Below are positions 18,701 through 25,030 of a stretch of 30,809 bases of DNA, piece by piece. The stretch comes from CAMCTV01 sp964420985 (GTDB lineage: Bacteria; Bacteroidota; Bacteroidia; Flavobacteriales_D; Sanyastnellaceae). Position 1 is the first letter of the stretch. The number at the start of each line of letters is the position of its first letter. A model generated the notes under the pieces. That model had not been told where the DNA came from, ran no database searches, and worked only from the letters and a program-made list of their open reading frames with translations. Made by a program: the position numbers and the translations under genes. The stretch is taken from assembly GCA_964420985.1 (NCBI GenBank), contig CAYQUT010000028.1:1-30809 (forward strand). Direction: 5' to 3'.

Positions 18701-21141
18701 TTTTTGTTGATCAATTGTACACACCAGTTTTGACAGGTATAGTGGCCTCTCAAGATTCAGTGTGTGGATCGGCTGATCCCATTGACTTCAGTGCCAATGG
18801 AACAGACTTCGGTCCATCTCCGACCTATGCATGGGTTTACACAGATATCAATGGCGTTCAAACCAACTTCAACACACCAACCGTTTCTATTACCAACGTT
18901 GCAGCTGGAGAAACAGTTTCTTTGACCATAGTTCCCAATAATGCATGTCAAACAGTGACCAACTTAGGTCCGGTGACTTGGACAGGTATAGATGGAACAG
19001 TGACGCCAAGCGTTGCAATAACGCTTGCGGCAGATACTTTCTGTGTTGGAACTACTGAAGATTTTGCGGTATCAGCGCAAAATCAAGGTTCAGCTCCTGT
19101 TTATAATTGGTATGTGAATGATGTGTTGGTTGCACCCAATACAGCACTCTTCAACACAGGTGCTTTGAACAACGCGGACACTGTGTATGTTGAGCTTTTG
19201 AGTAATGCTTCATGTTTGGCCTTCGCCGGTCCTGTTTTATCCAATGAGATTGTGGTGACCATCGAGCAGCCATTGAACCCTATCATCGACATTTTAGTCA
19301 ATGGAACAACAGCAGATTCTATTTGTGATTTCACAAGTGCTACAATCTCTGCAGATGTGATTAACCCAGGTAGTTCAGTAACCTATGAGTGGTCGTTGAA
19401 TGGTGTAATCATCTCTGACTCTATCGCGTTTGATTCAGACACTTTGGAAACGAATGATGTTATTCAGTTGGTAGTAACCAATGTCAACTCATGTACTACC
19501 GTAAGTGATACAGTCAGTTTAAACATTACAGTGTTGCCCATTCCTAACATCTCTGCAGCATTGTTTACCTCACCAAGTGGTGTAACACAAATTTGTGAGG
19601 ATGACATTTCCACGCTGTTCCAATTCTTCTCAGTGGATGGAGCGACCAACTACAATGCTACATGGGCGTTAGATAGCGTTTCAACGGGAATCCCTGCTAT
19701 TTTAGGTCAATCCATTTCATTGACTGATTTACCCGGTGCTTTGGGTTACTTGCAAATAGAAATAGTTCCATTGGATTTGTGTGCCTCTGGTATCGTCTAT
19801 TCTAACGGTATAACCATCGCGCCTAACTTGAACTACTATTTGGATGCTGATGGAGATGGATATGGTGATATCAATGGTACACCGATCTTCACATGTAATC
19901 CTGGTCCAGGTTATGTAACGGATGCAACAGATTGTGATGATGCCAATGCCGCCATTAATCCAGGTGCCGCTGAAATATGTGGTGATAATTTGGACAATGA
20001 TTGTAACAGTGTAATCGATGATGGTCCCTGTCCTGGAGTGGATGCAGATGGTGATGGTTATCCTTATCCAGAGGATTGTAACGATAGTGATCCTTCCATT
20101 AACCCTGGTGCAACTGAGATTTGCGGCAACGCCATTGATGAAAACTGTGACGGATGGGATGCTTCAGTTTGGTACGTCGATGCTGATGGAGATGGATTTG
20201 GTGACACCACCGACATCTACTTGAGTTATGATTGTGCAGTGACTGAGGTGGTAGGCTATGTATCCAGCGCCAATCCTTTGGATTGTGATGACAGTGAACC
20301 GACTGTTTATCCGGGTGCTCCTGAAATTTGTGATAGCCTAGACAATGATTGCAACGGATTCATAGATGATGGAGCAGGAGTTGTTTGGTTCTATGACGGT
20401 GATTTGGACGGCTTCGGAGCAGGAGATTCTATCTATCCAGGACTATTGTGCTATGAGCCAGGTCCAGAATGGTCTCAAATTCCAGGTGATTGTGACAATG
20501 AGAATGGATTGGTTTTCCCATTCAGCGACTCTGATAACGACGATGCTTTGGGTTGTATTGATGATTGTGATGATACCAACCCCAACATTAGTCCGAATAT
20601 TACAGAGTTGTGTGACTCGATCGACAACGATTGTGACTTGTTGGTGGATGAGGGCGTTCTGAACTATTATTATCCAGATGCTGATAATGATGGATTTGGA
20701 GTGCAGACAGATTCAACGGGAACTTGCTCATTCCTTCCTCCAGCATATTACGCTGCCAATACAACGGATTGTAATGATGCCGATTATTATATTAATCCAG
20801 GAGTGTCAGAGCTCTGTGGAAATGATGTGGATGAGAACTGTGATGGTGAGTTATTGGGTGAGTGTTTCCCAGATGCCTTCTCTCCCAATGGGGATGGAGT
20901 AGGGGATGTTTACATTTACCGTTCACCATTCAGGGATGCCGTGATTACAATGGAGGTTTACAACCGTTGGGGAGCTAAAATTTACTACACAGAAAGTGCA
21001 GTTTCAGACGCTCAAGTGAGATGGAATGGTATACCCACCTTTGGGCCAGATCAGTCTGATGTGGTGCCTGCAGGTACTTACTTTGCTATCTTCACTGAAG
21101 ACGGTGTTCAGAGAGTTCAAACAATAACCATTTGGAAATAA
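9703..21141 (+). CDS. Giant secreted MopE-repeat/Ig-like T9SS protein, C-terminal part (continues from gap)
   Basis: 3,812 codons follow the gap; with the first part the protein is at least about 4,400 residues. In order there are 12 complete MopE-type units plus one cut by the gap (to about 12042), then 28 Ig-like modules of about 92 residues (about 12055-19826). Each module is marked by ICxGxxVxFTA, then GGxxPxYxWxVNG, then NGDxVxVxMTSNxxC, with a likely internal disulfide. Five more MopE-type units follow (about 19830-20865). The end is a type B sorting domain (FPDAFSPNGDGVGDVYIYRS, then MEVYNRWGAKIYY, ending TITIWK). The protein should be exported by Sec and then the T9SS to the surface or medium. 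Size, repeats and the following porP/sprF gene recall SprB-like gliding adhesins, but no repeat is specific for SprB. Adhesion or metal-dependent matrix formation is inference. Confidence 0.92.
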   Translation, partial: DGDLFGDPAVDSIACGQPTGYVVDNTDCNDADNTVFPGAPELCDGLDNNCDGNIDEDLLTDYYPDLDGDGFGDITGLLQSCTPVPNYVLDFTDCNDADPSINVAAQEICNNIDDNCNGAIDDGINLTYYLDADLDGFGDFNNPFDTCAAPTGYVLDNTDCNDADNTINPGAIEICDGLDQNCNGISDDGISNTYYADVDGDTYGDLAATKDSCDVPVGYVINSLDCDDNNPAINPLATEVCDGVDNNCDGAIDEGFPTTTYYADLDLDGFGDVLNDSVSCSVVPGYILDNTDCNDLDNTIYPGAPEICDGIDQNCDGDADGGFTSLALYYLDNDLDGYGVSDPTTDTLSCGPPAGYTSQLLDCDDLDALVNPMAIEICNGIDDNCDLNIDEGFDVDGDGYTTCQDDCDDNNPIINPGIAEGVDPAFCDGIDNNCDGNIDELYDQDGDGFTFCGGDCNDFDANININGVEICNGVDDNCDGQTDEGLTTTYYADADGDGFGDLNNPKDSCDVPVGYVLDNTDCLDTDANVNPNAIEVCNGIDDDCNGLVDDGSLPLTLYYIDGDLDGYGVADPLTDSLSCSVPAGYSAQNGDCDDLDAAINPGATEICNALDDNCDGTIDEGFDQDGDGYSTCQDDCDDNNASINPGILEGVDPIYCDNIDNNCDGNVDELYDQDGDGFTICQNDCDDMNDQINPNGVEVCNDLDDNCDGNIDENLGDTYYADADGDGFGDPLVDSVSCDVPVGFVLDNTDCDDSNNLIFPGAVEICNFLDDDCDGQVDEGALVGTIVPSVAITASQLNICTGASVTFTATPTDGGTLPIYEWQINGVTVNTNVDNYTTSNLFDGDTIRVIMTSNSLCLAVDTAVSNELVMIVGSNDPTVDIIDNVASDTICAGSIVTFIANITNGGTAPVVNWTVNGVSAVLNNTTYITDSLSNGDIVKATLISNATCLSAAEGADSITVIVSPLLSPSVDLTVSDSTICEGDQVIFTLVPNDGGSAPVYSWYLNGTLIPSETNNTFTTTALVNGDEIFGRVVSNNLCQAYSTSQSLTVSMDVLGVQDPTVVIAASDTDICFGDQVDFTATPTNGGVAPTYEWTVNGIVVGNNLPTYSSSSLQNGDVINVTMTADNACTLNNVVVALAPVTMNVTDNTPTVVLTSDDADNSICAGSQVDFTATPTNGGIAPVYTWTINGNVVTGQTTSSFLTTTLVDGDIVQVTLVSNATCLSNNNVLSNSIQMDVLPLLDPQVSINASQTSICANDEVTFTAVPVDGGLNPTYSWEVNGIATGVTTSTFVTSTLLGGDQVSVVMGTTNVCQTNASVESSPIVMTVGGNAPDVSISNNAVNNTICDGSAVLFTAAPTNPGNAPQYIWKVNEVVQVGVNTPTFTYVTPVNGDVVEVILLSNATCLTNPSDSASNQPLIVEPLVTPSVIIAQSATSICAGVNVDFTSTVTNGGTAPLYQWQVNGINVPGATLATFSTSTLADNDVITLQITSNASCINTAVANSNALNIDVQPIVTPSVSIAANPGNTICLGDAVTFTATAVDAGTTPLYQWTVNGINVGPNGVSNTYTPVAIANGDVINVVVTSNNTCQTSSTVTATTGISMVVNSVTPTVAIASDAINDLVCSGVPVVYTATVTNEGTAPVYTWSVNGIVDPTVTGAVFNQTNPVDGQIVEVTLTSDAACATTTTVSATSSVLTVEPFVNPSALVSIVANDLCAGEDAVFNVVATDAGINPIYDWLVNGISQGIASSTTATFAGLNDGDQVSVSLTADANCSATPVVVSNAIDVNILPSIDPVLTLTPSATDICQGTQVDFTASITPGMTNVNYVWDINGTVAGAGSTFSSTTLQDGQIVTVTATILDDLCLVNDILTASQTINVTLPLTPVVTVNSDAPGNAVCAGDDVVLTATAIDAGANPNFDWVDVTTGATVATGTDTYTIVNPTVDMTIQVTVTSDDLCSVGSTDTDNIVITVTPATPPSVTLVSDAPGDVACEGTDVLLTATVSDAGSNPSYEWIDLNSGLVISNAGPTLSILGLSSDMSIELNVTSNDVCTLGDVASAILDVTMLPTAIPSAEFDVDLTEVCAGDIVTYSVQNELNTGANPTWEWSVNGTVVSAGSGAAFDSYSYAPAAGDVVSLTVLSNEVCASTLPEDALALSNVIVNPLVATGVTVSSDDLDNTICEGTAVTFTASASNVLGGETYQWFINGVAQIGETNPVFITSSLSNGDDVTVEMNGDNICEVSDIVTDGVIDFVVLPVNTVTVTLSSDAVGNAACEGSDVTITASSVDVTTIAAYEWVDLNTGTIVSTTGPSYTIIGLAADMSIGLVITSGDLCSNGVTSSQEIIDITMLPLVTPGVELQSDGNNVCAGTPVTFTAFNAINQGLNPQYNWLVNGISQQNGPLDVFTYTPVNGDAVTLIMTSDELCVTVTDVASVPAQIDMIIIDIVDPTISITADQPNTICFDTPVSFIADTLNAGIGAVIEWYAGPVGAEVLVGTGDVFGPTVLNDQDNVFAVLFPTNICQTSAQVTSNVELFTVITNTPTVALTNDLGSNTICAGTHPLFTANATSGGVDPIFVWTYNGVEVQNGLSNTLNTDALTFVTGDVIEVTMTSNDVCLTINDVVDNATIDVLSNVVPVLSITVPASICENANLDVQVDIANSANLGANPIYDWFVLDNAGIQVQNIANAGAAVSITGVLDGYQVYANVTSDALCADPTTVSSPVSTVIVIPNENPSVILSSLEDPAVLICSLTGQTITANATVVEGGAYTLDWSVNGTTITTGDVTGTFVYPVTADGPINIAVLLNPVNTCQIIDPLLVNATLNTFTAFSNTPEVSVTTPNGTVCANSDVTFTAAPVSTEDVAPTYEWFVNTILVQSGPSATYTATGVTADLNVQVVMSSGETCLTQPSDDAVITVTVTPLTTPTVSIALTSTTACPSDAISYTATESPLSGGTSSFDWYVNGVMVQSSASNLYTSTSFADNDSIYVVLNSGATCIVAGAVNSDTLEIFVDQLYTPVLTGIVASQDSVCGSADPIDFSANGTDFGPSPTYAWVYTDINGVQTNFNTPTVSITNVAAGETVSLTIVPNNACQTVTNLGPVTWTGIDGTVTPSVAITLAADTFCVGTTEDFAVSAQNQGSAPVYNWYVNDVLVAPNTALFNTGALNNADTVYVELLSNASCLAFAGPVLSNEIVVTIEQPLNPIIDILVNGTTADSICDFTSATISADVINPGSSVTYEWSLNGVIISDSIAFDSDTLETNDVIQLVVTNVNSCTTVSDTVSLNITVLPIPNISAALFTSPSGVTQICEDDISTLFQFFSVDGATNYNATWALDSVSTGIPAILGQSISLTDLPGALGYLQIEIVPLDLCASGIVYSNGITIAPNLNYYLDADGDGYGDINGTPIFTCNPGPGYVTDATDCDDANAAINPGAAEICGDNLDNDCNSVIDDGPCPGVDADGDGYPYPEDCNDSDPSINPGATEICGNAIDENCDGWDASVWYVDADGDGFGDTTDIYLSYDCAVTEVVGYVSSANPLDCDDSEPTVYPGAPEICDSLDNDCNGFIDDGAGVVWFYDGDLDGFGAGDSIYPGLLCYEPGPEWSQIPGDCDNENGLVFPFSDSDNDDALGCIDDCDDTNPNISPNITELCDSIDNDCDLLVDEGVLNYYYPDADNDGFGVQTDSTGTCSFLPPAYYAANTTDCNDADYYINPGVSELCGNDVDENCDGELLGECFPDAFSPNGDGVGDVYIYRSPFRDAVITMEVYNRWGAKIYYTESAVSDAQVRWNGIPTFGPDQSDVVPAGTYFAIFTEDGVQRVQTITIWK
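10669..11355 (+). repeat. MopE super-repeat, copy A (687 bp)
   Basis: Four modules of 70, 50, 43 and 66 residues (long LYYLDNDLDGYGV, short FDVDGDGYTTC, short DQDGDGFTFC, long YYADADGDGFGD) make 229 codons. The next 687 bases repeat the same four modules at identical lengths. The anchors TTTGAT at 10879 and 11566, and TATTA at 10687 and 11374, are each exactly 687 bases apart. Confidence 0.85.
11356..12042 (+). repeat. MopE super-repeat, copy B (687 bp)
   Basis: This is the second copy of the 229-codon block, again 70, 50, 43 and 66 residues. It ends at QVDEG, where the Ig-like region begins. The protein sequences of copies A and B are close, but many third codon positions differ, so the duplication is not recent. 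Confidence 0.85.
12055..19826 (+). repeat. Array of 28 Ig-like modules
   Basis: Counting the marker pattern (a small residue, then I/V-C, then usually x-G, before a hydrophobic FTA strand) gives 28 modules over about 2,590 codons. Early modules are the most regular (DFTATPTNGG, then PxYxWTVNG). Later ones, especially 21-28, are more diverged and vary in length. At the DNA level they are too different to be simple tandem repeats. Confidence 0.8.
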
Positions 21142-21145
21142 GAAA

Positions 21146-22081
21146 ATGAAATTCATAAGCAATTATTATATGAGAACCATCGCATTATTCATGGTTATTT
21201 CATTGGCATCTGTTGTCTCAATGGCGCAACAAGATCCACAATATAGCATGCATTATTTGAATGGTATGGCCATCCACCCCGGCTACGCAGGTAGCTTGGG
21301 TGGTGTTTCGGCCAATGTGTTGTACCGAAACCAGTGGACCGGCATGACGGGTGCTCCCAAGACATTCTCTGCTAATGCGCAAATGCGCTACTTCAAAGAT
21401 CAACTGGGCACAGGCTTGGTTTTCTTCAATGATCAAATTGGTGTATTTTCAAGAAACGCAGTGAATGTCGCACAAGCTTACCATGTACGTTTGGATGAGT
21501 TAACGGTTTCTTTCGGATTACAAGCCAGCTTCCAACAACTTTCAGGAAATCTGACTTCACTCAAACCTGTTGAGGCTGATGACAAAGCCTTTGCGGCGAA
21601 CGTAAGCAAGTCCGCCCTCAACTTTGGATCAGGTGTCTATGCCTACAGTGATAAATTCTGGTTTGGTTTTTCTATTCCATATTTCTTAAAATCCAAATGG
21701 ACGCAAATTGACAATGGTGATGTCGTTGACCCATACTTGGTGAACCACATGTTCATTTCAGGGGGTGGTGTTTTGAGAGCTGGTGCTTTTCAATTCAAAC
21801 CATCTATGTTGGTGAAGAAATCCTATCAATCGCCTTACTCAATTGAAGCAGGTTGTACAGTTTATGCTTTTTCAAAATTTGGATTGGGTGCGAATTATCG
21901 TTTGGGTGATGCAGTAGAGTTTATTGGTGAGTTCCAAATTGATGATAATTTGAGGCTTGCTTATGGTTTTGAGAGAACAGTAAGCAATCTTCAAGCGTTT
22001 AATAACGGTACACATGAAATCATGCTACGTTACCATTTTAACAATGGTGGTAAAGCGGTAACCTCTCCACGTTTGTTCTAA
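21146..22081 (+). CDS. PorP/SprF family type IX secretion outer-membrane protein
   Basis: The 311-residue product has a signal peptide ending MAQQ (an alternative start is Met9 at 21170) and the family signature right after it: QDPQYSMHYLNGMAIHPGYA, then LYRNQWTGMTGAPKTFSANA. The remainder is alternating beta-strand sequence (GLVFFNDQIGVFSRN, FGLQASFQQLSGN, FWFGFSIPYFL) ending EIMLRYHF, as in outer-membrane barrels. SprF of Flavobacterium is needed to secrete the adhesin SprB, whose gene lies next to it, and proteins of this family serve type B sorted cargo. Here the gene begins four bases after the giant cargo gene and is surely cotranscribed with it. I infer that it is the dedicated partner of that cargo. 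Confidence 0.93.
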   Translation: MKFISNYYMRTIALFMVISLASVVSMAQQDPQYSMHYLNGMAIHPGYAGSLGGVSANVLYRNQWTGMTGAPKTFSANAQMRYFKDQLGTGLVFFNDQIGVFSRNAVNVAQAYHVRLDELTVSFGLQASFQQLSGNLTSLKPVEADDKAFAANVSKSALNFGSGVYAYSDKFWFGFSIPYFLKSKWTQIDNGDVVDPYLVNHMFISGGGVLRAGAFQFKPSMLVKKSYQSPYSIEAGCTVYAFSKFGLGANYRLGDAVEFIGEFQIDDNLRLAYGFERTVSNLQAFNNGTHEIMLRYHFNNGGKAVTSPRLF

Positions 22082-22094
22082 TTTTTTGAATGCC

Positions 22095-24404
22095 ATGATG
22101 AAAAATATTTCAATATTCATACTTTTTACCCTTATCCTGAATGCATGTATCACCAGCGTAAGCATGCAGGAAGCTGATCGCTATTATGCATTGGGTGAAT
22201 ATGCTGTAGCTGATAAGTTGTATGCTGAATCAGATAAGAAGGTTCCTGATGCCATCAGAAAAAGAGCAAAGTGCAAATACAAAATGCGCGATTTACAAGG
22301 AGCAGTTTTGTTGTACCAAAATGCGGACAAAACCAATTTCGAGCCTGAAGATTGGAAGAACTTCATGGATGCTTTGAATCAAATTGGTCGTGGGGCCGAA
22401 GTGGAGGCTATGATGTTGCAATCAGGCGTAAGCAATGATAGCTTGAAAACTGCGGTAAATCGTATTTTCCCAAATGTAGCCTCTGCTACGGTAAATGATA
22501 TGGCATGGAATCCGAATGGATACGCTTTTTCACCAACCGTTGTGGGAGACAGAACCTATTACATTGGTAACGACAGAAAAGTAAAGCATTATCAAGACAT
22601 TTATGAAGGGGACCACTCTTCTTATTTGGATATTCGTTCTATCAACCCAGACCTCTCCAAGAAGACGCCTATACCTTTGCACTGGATCAATTCTGGTCAA
22701 CATGAAGGTCCATTCACAGTGAATGCGGATGCGACAAAAATTATCTTTACCAGGAATTCAAGTGAATCGGTGATTAAAAAAGAGGCTGGAGCAGGATTCC
22801 CTCAATTGTATATTATGGAGCGTATTCAAGGAAAGATTCTGAAAAATCGTTGGAGTAAAGCAAAGAAATTGTCTTTCTGCACAGAAAAAGCAGCATACAT
22901 GCATCCATTTTTTAATGCAGATGCTACCCAATTGTATTTCTCTTCTAACAAATCCGAGGGCAATGGCTATGATATTTTTGTTTCAAGTCTAGACTCCTCA
23001 GGCAATTGGTCGGAGCCTGTTCCTGTCCCGGACGGAGTCAATACTCAGGGAAATGAAGTGTTTCCAACATTGGTGGATGATGTTCTTTATTTTTCTTCTG
23101 ATGCCAGAGCTGGCATGGGTGGATTAGACATCTACGGTTATAATTTAAAATCCAAGAAAATCTTTTGTCCCGCTGCGCCTATCAACTCTCGCAGGGATGA
23201 TTTTGGTTTGATCAAGGCCGGCTATTCCAATAGCATGTGGTATGTATCCTCTAATCGATTAACATCTGACGGAAAAGACAATGTCCTGAAAATTGAATTC
23301 TTACCTGGAACTTTTGCCAAAGTAAAATTCAAAGATGGAGACAGCACCAGCAAAACCAATCTGGCTTATCGAAAAGCAACAGTAAAGTCAAGCGTGATAA
23401 AGGATGACAGAGGTAAGAAATATGATTTGAATCGTGACAGTGAAATTTTCATCAATGTGGATTCTACCCTAAATTTTAGTCTAGACAGCTTTGATGTGGC
23501 CAATATGGCTCAGTTTGAGAAATTGCCGTTGCCTTTCATGGTAGGTAATGTCGATATCGAGTTAAAAAGAAATCTTTGGCCTGAAGGTAAAGGACCTCAG
23601 GACTCTACCGCTGTGGCCAATAATGGTGGAAAAAAAGGTCAAGGTGAAAATGGTGGACAAGACGGCTCAGGTCAAGATGGAGTGAATGGAGCTGGTGGTG
23701 ACAAGAATGGAAAAAATGGAAAGGGTGGAAAAGGCAACATCATCATCAAAGACAATGGAACTTTAGAAGAAAAAGTCGATGATAAGTTCATGAACATTCG
23801 TTTGGTAGATGAAGAGTTTTTAGTGGTGGCTGGTGCTTTTAGAAAGACAAACAAGGTGGATGAATTTATCTCTGAATTGCAAGCTTTGGGTTATTCTCAG
23901 GCCAAACGCGGTGGTATTCACAATGGGTTGAATTATGTGATTTATGGCTCTGCCAAAACCCGCGAAGACGCGATGACTTTGTTGGTAGATGCCAGAAAAC
24001 ACAACCCAGAGGCGTGGATTAAACGCCAGCCATTGGATATGAGTAAAAACGATGCTGTTGCTGATATCCTTACAGCAGGAGATATCAAACCAATTGAGGC
24101 GATTTTCATTTCAAGTGAGTTGTCAGATAAGTCAAAATATTATGTTGCTTTGAATAAAAACAACGTGGTAGTGGTGGCCAAGGGATTCTATGGCCCAAGG
24201 TGTTTAACGGATGCCGATGCCCAAATCATTGGTAAGTACATTATCAGTCCCGGAAAAGGACTGGTGGTTGATTTTGGAGATGGTTTGGTTCGTTGGAAGG
24301 CTACTGTCAACAAGTCTGGAAATGTCACCCAGATTTCAGGGGTATTGCCAGGCCAGACAAGTACAGTGGTACTTCAGTTCTTGGCTTCACTAAAGGGAAT
24401 TTAG
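22095..24404 (+). CDS. PorE-like lipoprotein: TPR, PD40 propeller, Gly-rich linker, SPOR domain
   Basis: 769 residues are encoded from the ATG at 22095 (a TTG nine bases earlier is possible but adds nothing). The lipobox is LILNAC with Cys18. TPR-like helices occupy about 25-130 (YALGEYAVADKLYAESDKK, then YKMRDLQGAVLLYQNA). PD40-type blades fill about 140-405 (QLYFSSNKSEGNGYDIFVSS, VLYFSSDARAGMGGLDIYGY, MWYVSSNRLTSDGKDN). A Gly/Lys/Asn-rich linker lies near 508-548. A SPOR domain spans about 573-645 (FLVVAGAFRKTNKVDEFISE, then LNYVIYGSAKTREDAM), and a final beta-rich segment runs to 769. PorE, and many proteins encoded after porP/sprF, have TPR, PD40 and an OmpA peptidoglycan-binding domain; here SPOR takes that place. 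It is probably a periplasmic anchor between secretion partner and cell wall. The gene overlaps nth by four bases at its 3' end. Confidence 0.85.
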   Translation: MMKNISIFILFTLILNACITSVSMQEADRYYALGEYAVADKLYAESDKKVPDAIRKRAKCKYKMRDLQGAVLLYQNADKTNFEPEDWKNFMDALNQIGRGAEVEAMMLQSGVSNDSLKTAVNRIFPNVASATVNDMAWNPNGYAFSPTVVGDRTYYIGNDRKVKHYQDIYEGDHSSYLDIRSINPDLSKKTPIPLHWINSGQHEGPFTVNADATKIIFTRNSSESVIKKEAGAGFPQLYIMERIQGKILKNRWSKAKKLSFCTEKAAYMHPFFNADATQLYFSSNKSEGNGYDIFVSSLDSSGNWSEPVPVPDGVNTQGNEVFPTLVDDVLYFSSDARAGMGGLDIYGYNLKSKKIFCPAAPINSRRDDFGLIKAGYSNSMWYVSSNRLTSDGKDNVLKIEFLPGTFAKVKFKDGDSTSKTNLAYRKATVKSSVIKDDRGKKYDLNRDSEIFINVDSTLNFSLDSFDVANMAQFEKLPLPFMVGNVDIELKRNLWPEGKGPQDSTAVANNGGKKGQGENGGQDGSGQDGVNGAGGDKNGKNGKGGKGNIIIKDNGTLEEKVDDKFMNIRLVDEEFLVVAGAFRKTNKVDEFISELQALGYSQAKRGGIHNGLNYVIYGSAKTREDAMTLLVDARKHNPEAWIKRQPLDMSKNDAVADILTAGDIKPIEAIFISSELSDKSKYYVALNKNNVVVVAKGFYGPRCLTDADAQIIGKYIISPGKGLVVDFGDGLVRWKATVNKSGNVTQISGVLPGQTSTVVLQFLASLKGI

Positions 24405-25030
24405 GATAGAATAAAAGGGGTGATGAAATCCTTGGACTGATCACCTCTTGCGGGAGAATATTCCCGACCATAGAAAATAATTTGCAGGTGGAGTTTATTC
24501 CACTTGTCTTTGGGAAAGAGACGCTTGGCGTCTCTTTCTGTTTGTTCAACATTTTTTCCGTTGGTTAGTTTCCACTGCGTCATTAAGCGGTGAATATGGG
24601 TATCCACAGGAAAAGCGGGTACCCCAAATGCTTGCGCCATCACCACACTGGCGGTCTTGTGTCCTACGCCAGGCAAGGCTTCCAACGCTTCAAAGCTATC
24701 AGGTACTTGACCTTGATGTTCCTCTATCAGTATTTCAGACAATCGGTGAATGGCCTTTGACTTGGCTGGGGACAATCCACAGGGTCGTATTATGGATTTA
24801 ATCTCCTCCACACTCAACAATACCATGTCTTCAGGAGTGCGAGCTCTGGCAAACAATGTAGGTGTAATCTCATTCACACGCTTATCCGTGCATTGCGCAC
24901 TGAGCAAAACAGCAATCAGTAAGGTATAAGCATCGGTATGATCCAAAGGTACTGGCGTTTCTGGATACAAGCGCTCCAATGTTTCCATAACATGGTTGGC
25001 GCGCTCTTGTTTTTTCATTTTCATGGCCAT
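24401..25030 (-). CDS. nth: Endonuclease III-type DNA glycosylase lacking the iron-sulfur cysteines
   Basis: This is a 209-residue base-excision repair enzyme that removes oxidised pyrimidines and cuts the abasic site. The helix-hairpin-helix is LPGVGHKTA (119-127) with catalytic Lys125, and the catalytic Asp143 lies in PVDTHIHR. LLSAQCTDKRVN is also typical. In Escherichia coli Nth the C-terminus carries four cysteines binding a [4Fe-4S] cluster. Here the corresponding stretch is FYGREYSPARGDQSKDFITP, with no cysteine at all; the only cysteines are 47 and 84. The length is normal, so this is not a truncation. The start overlaps the DUF6702 gene by ten bases, and a later Met (25018) is an alternative start. 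Confidence 0.92.
   Translation of the reverse strand: MAMKMKKQERANHVMETLERLYPETPVPLDHTDAYTLLIAVLLSAQCTDKRVNEITPTLFARARTPEDMVLLSVEEIKSIIRPCGLSPAKSKAIHRLSEILIEEHQGQVPDSFEALEALPGVGHKTASVVMAQAFGVPAFPVDTHIHRLMTQWKLTNGKNVEQTERDAKRLFPKDKWNKLHLQIIFYGREYSPARGDQSKDFITPFILS

Noticed and set aside
22086..22094. TTG at 22086 as start of the SPOR lipoprotein
   Set aside because: The ATGs at 22095 and 22098 directly precede a standard lipoprotein signal. The TTG adds only three residues.
24415..24449. Hairpin AAGGGGTGAT / ATCACCTCTT as terminator for the SPOR lipoprotein gene or nth
   Set aside because: On the plus strand it has no T run. On the minus strand the T-rich tail lies before the nth stop codon, which would cut the message short. 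It may be coincidence.
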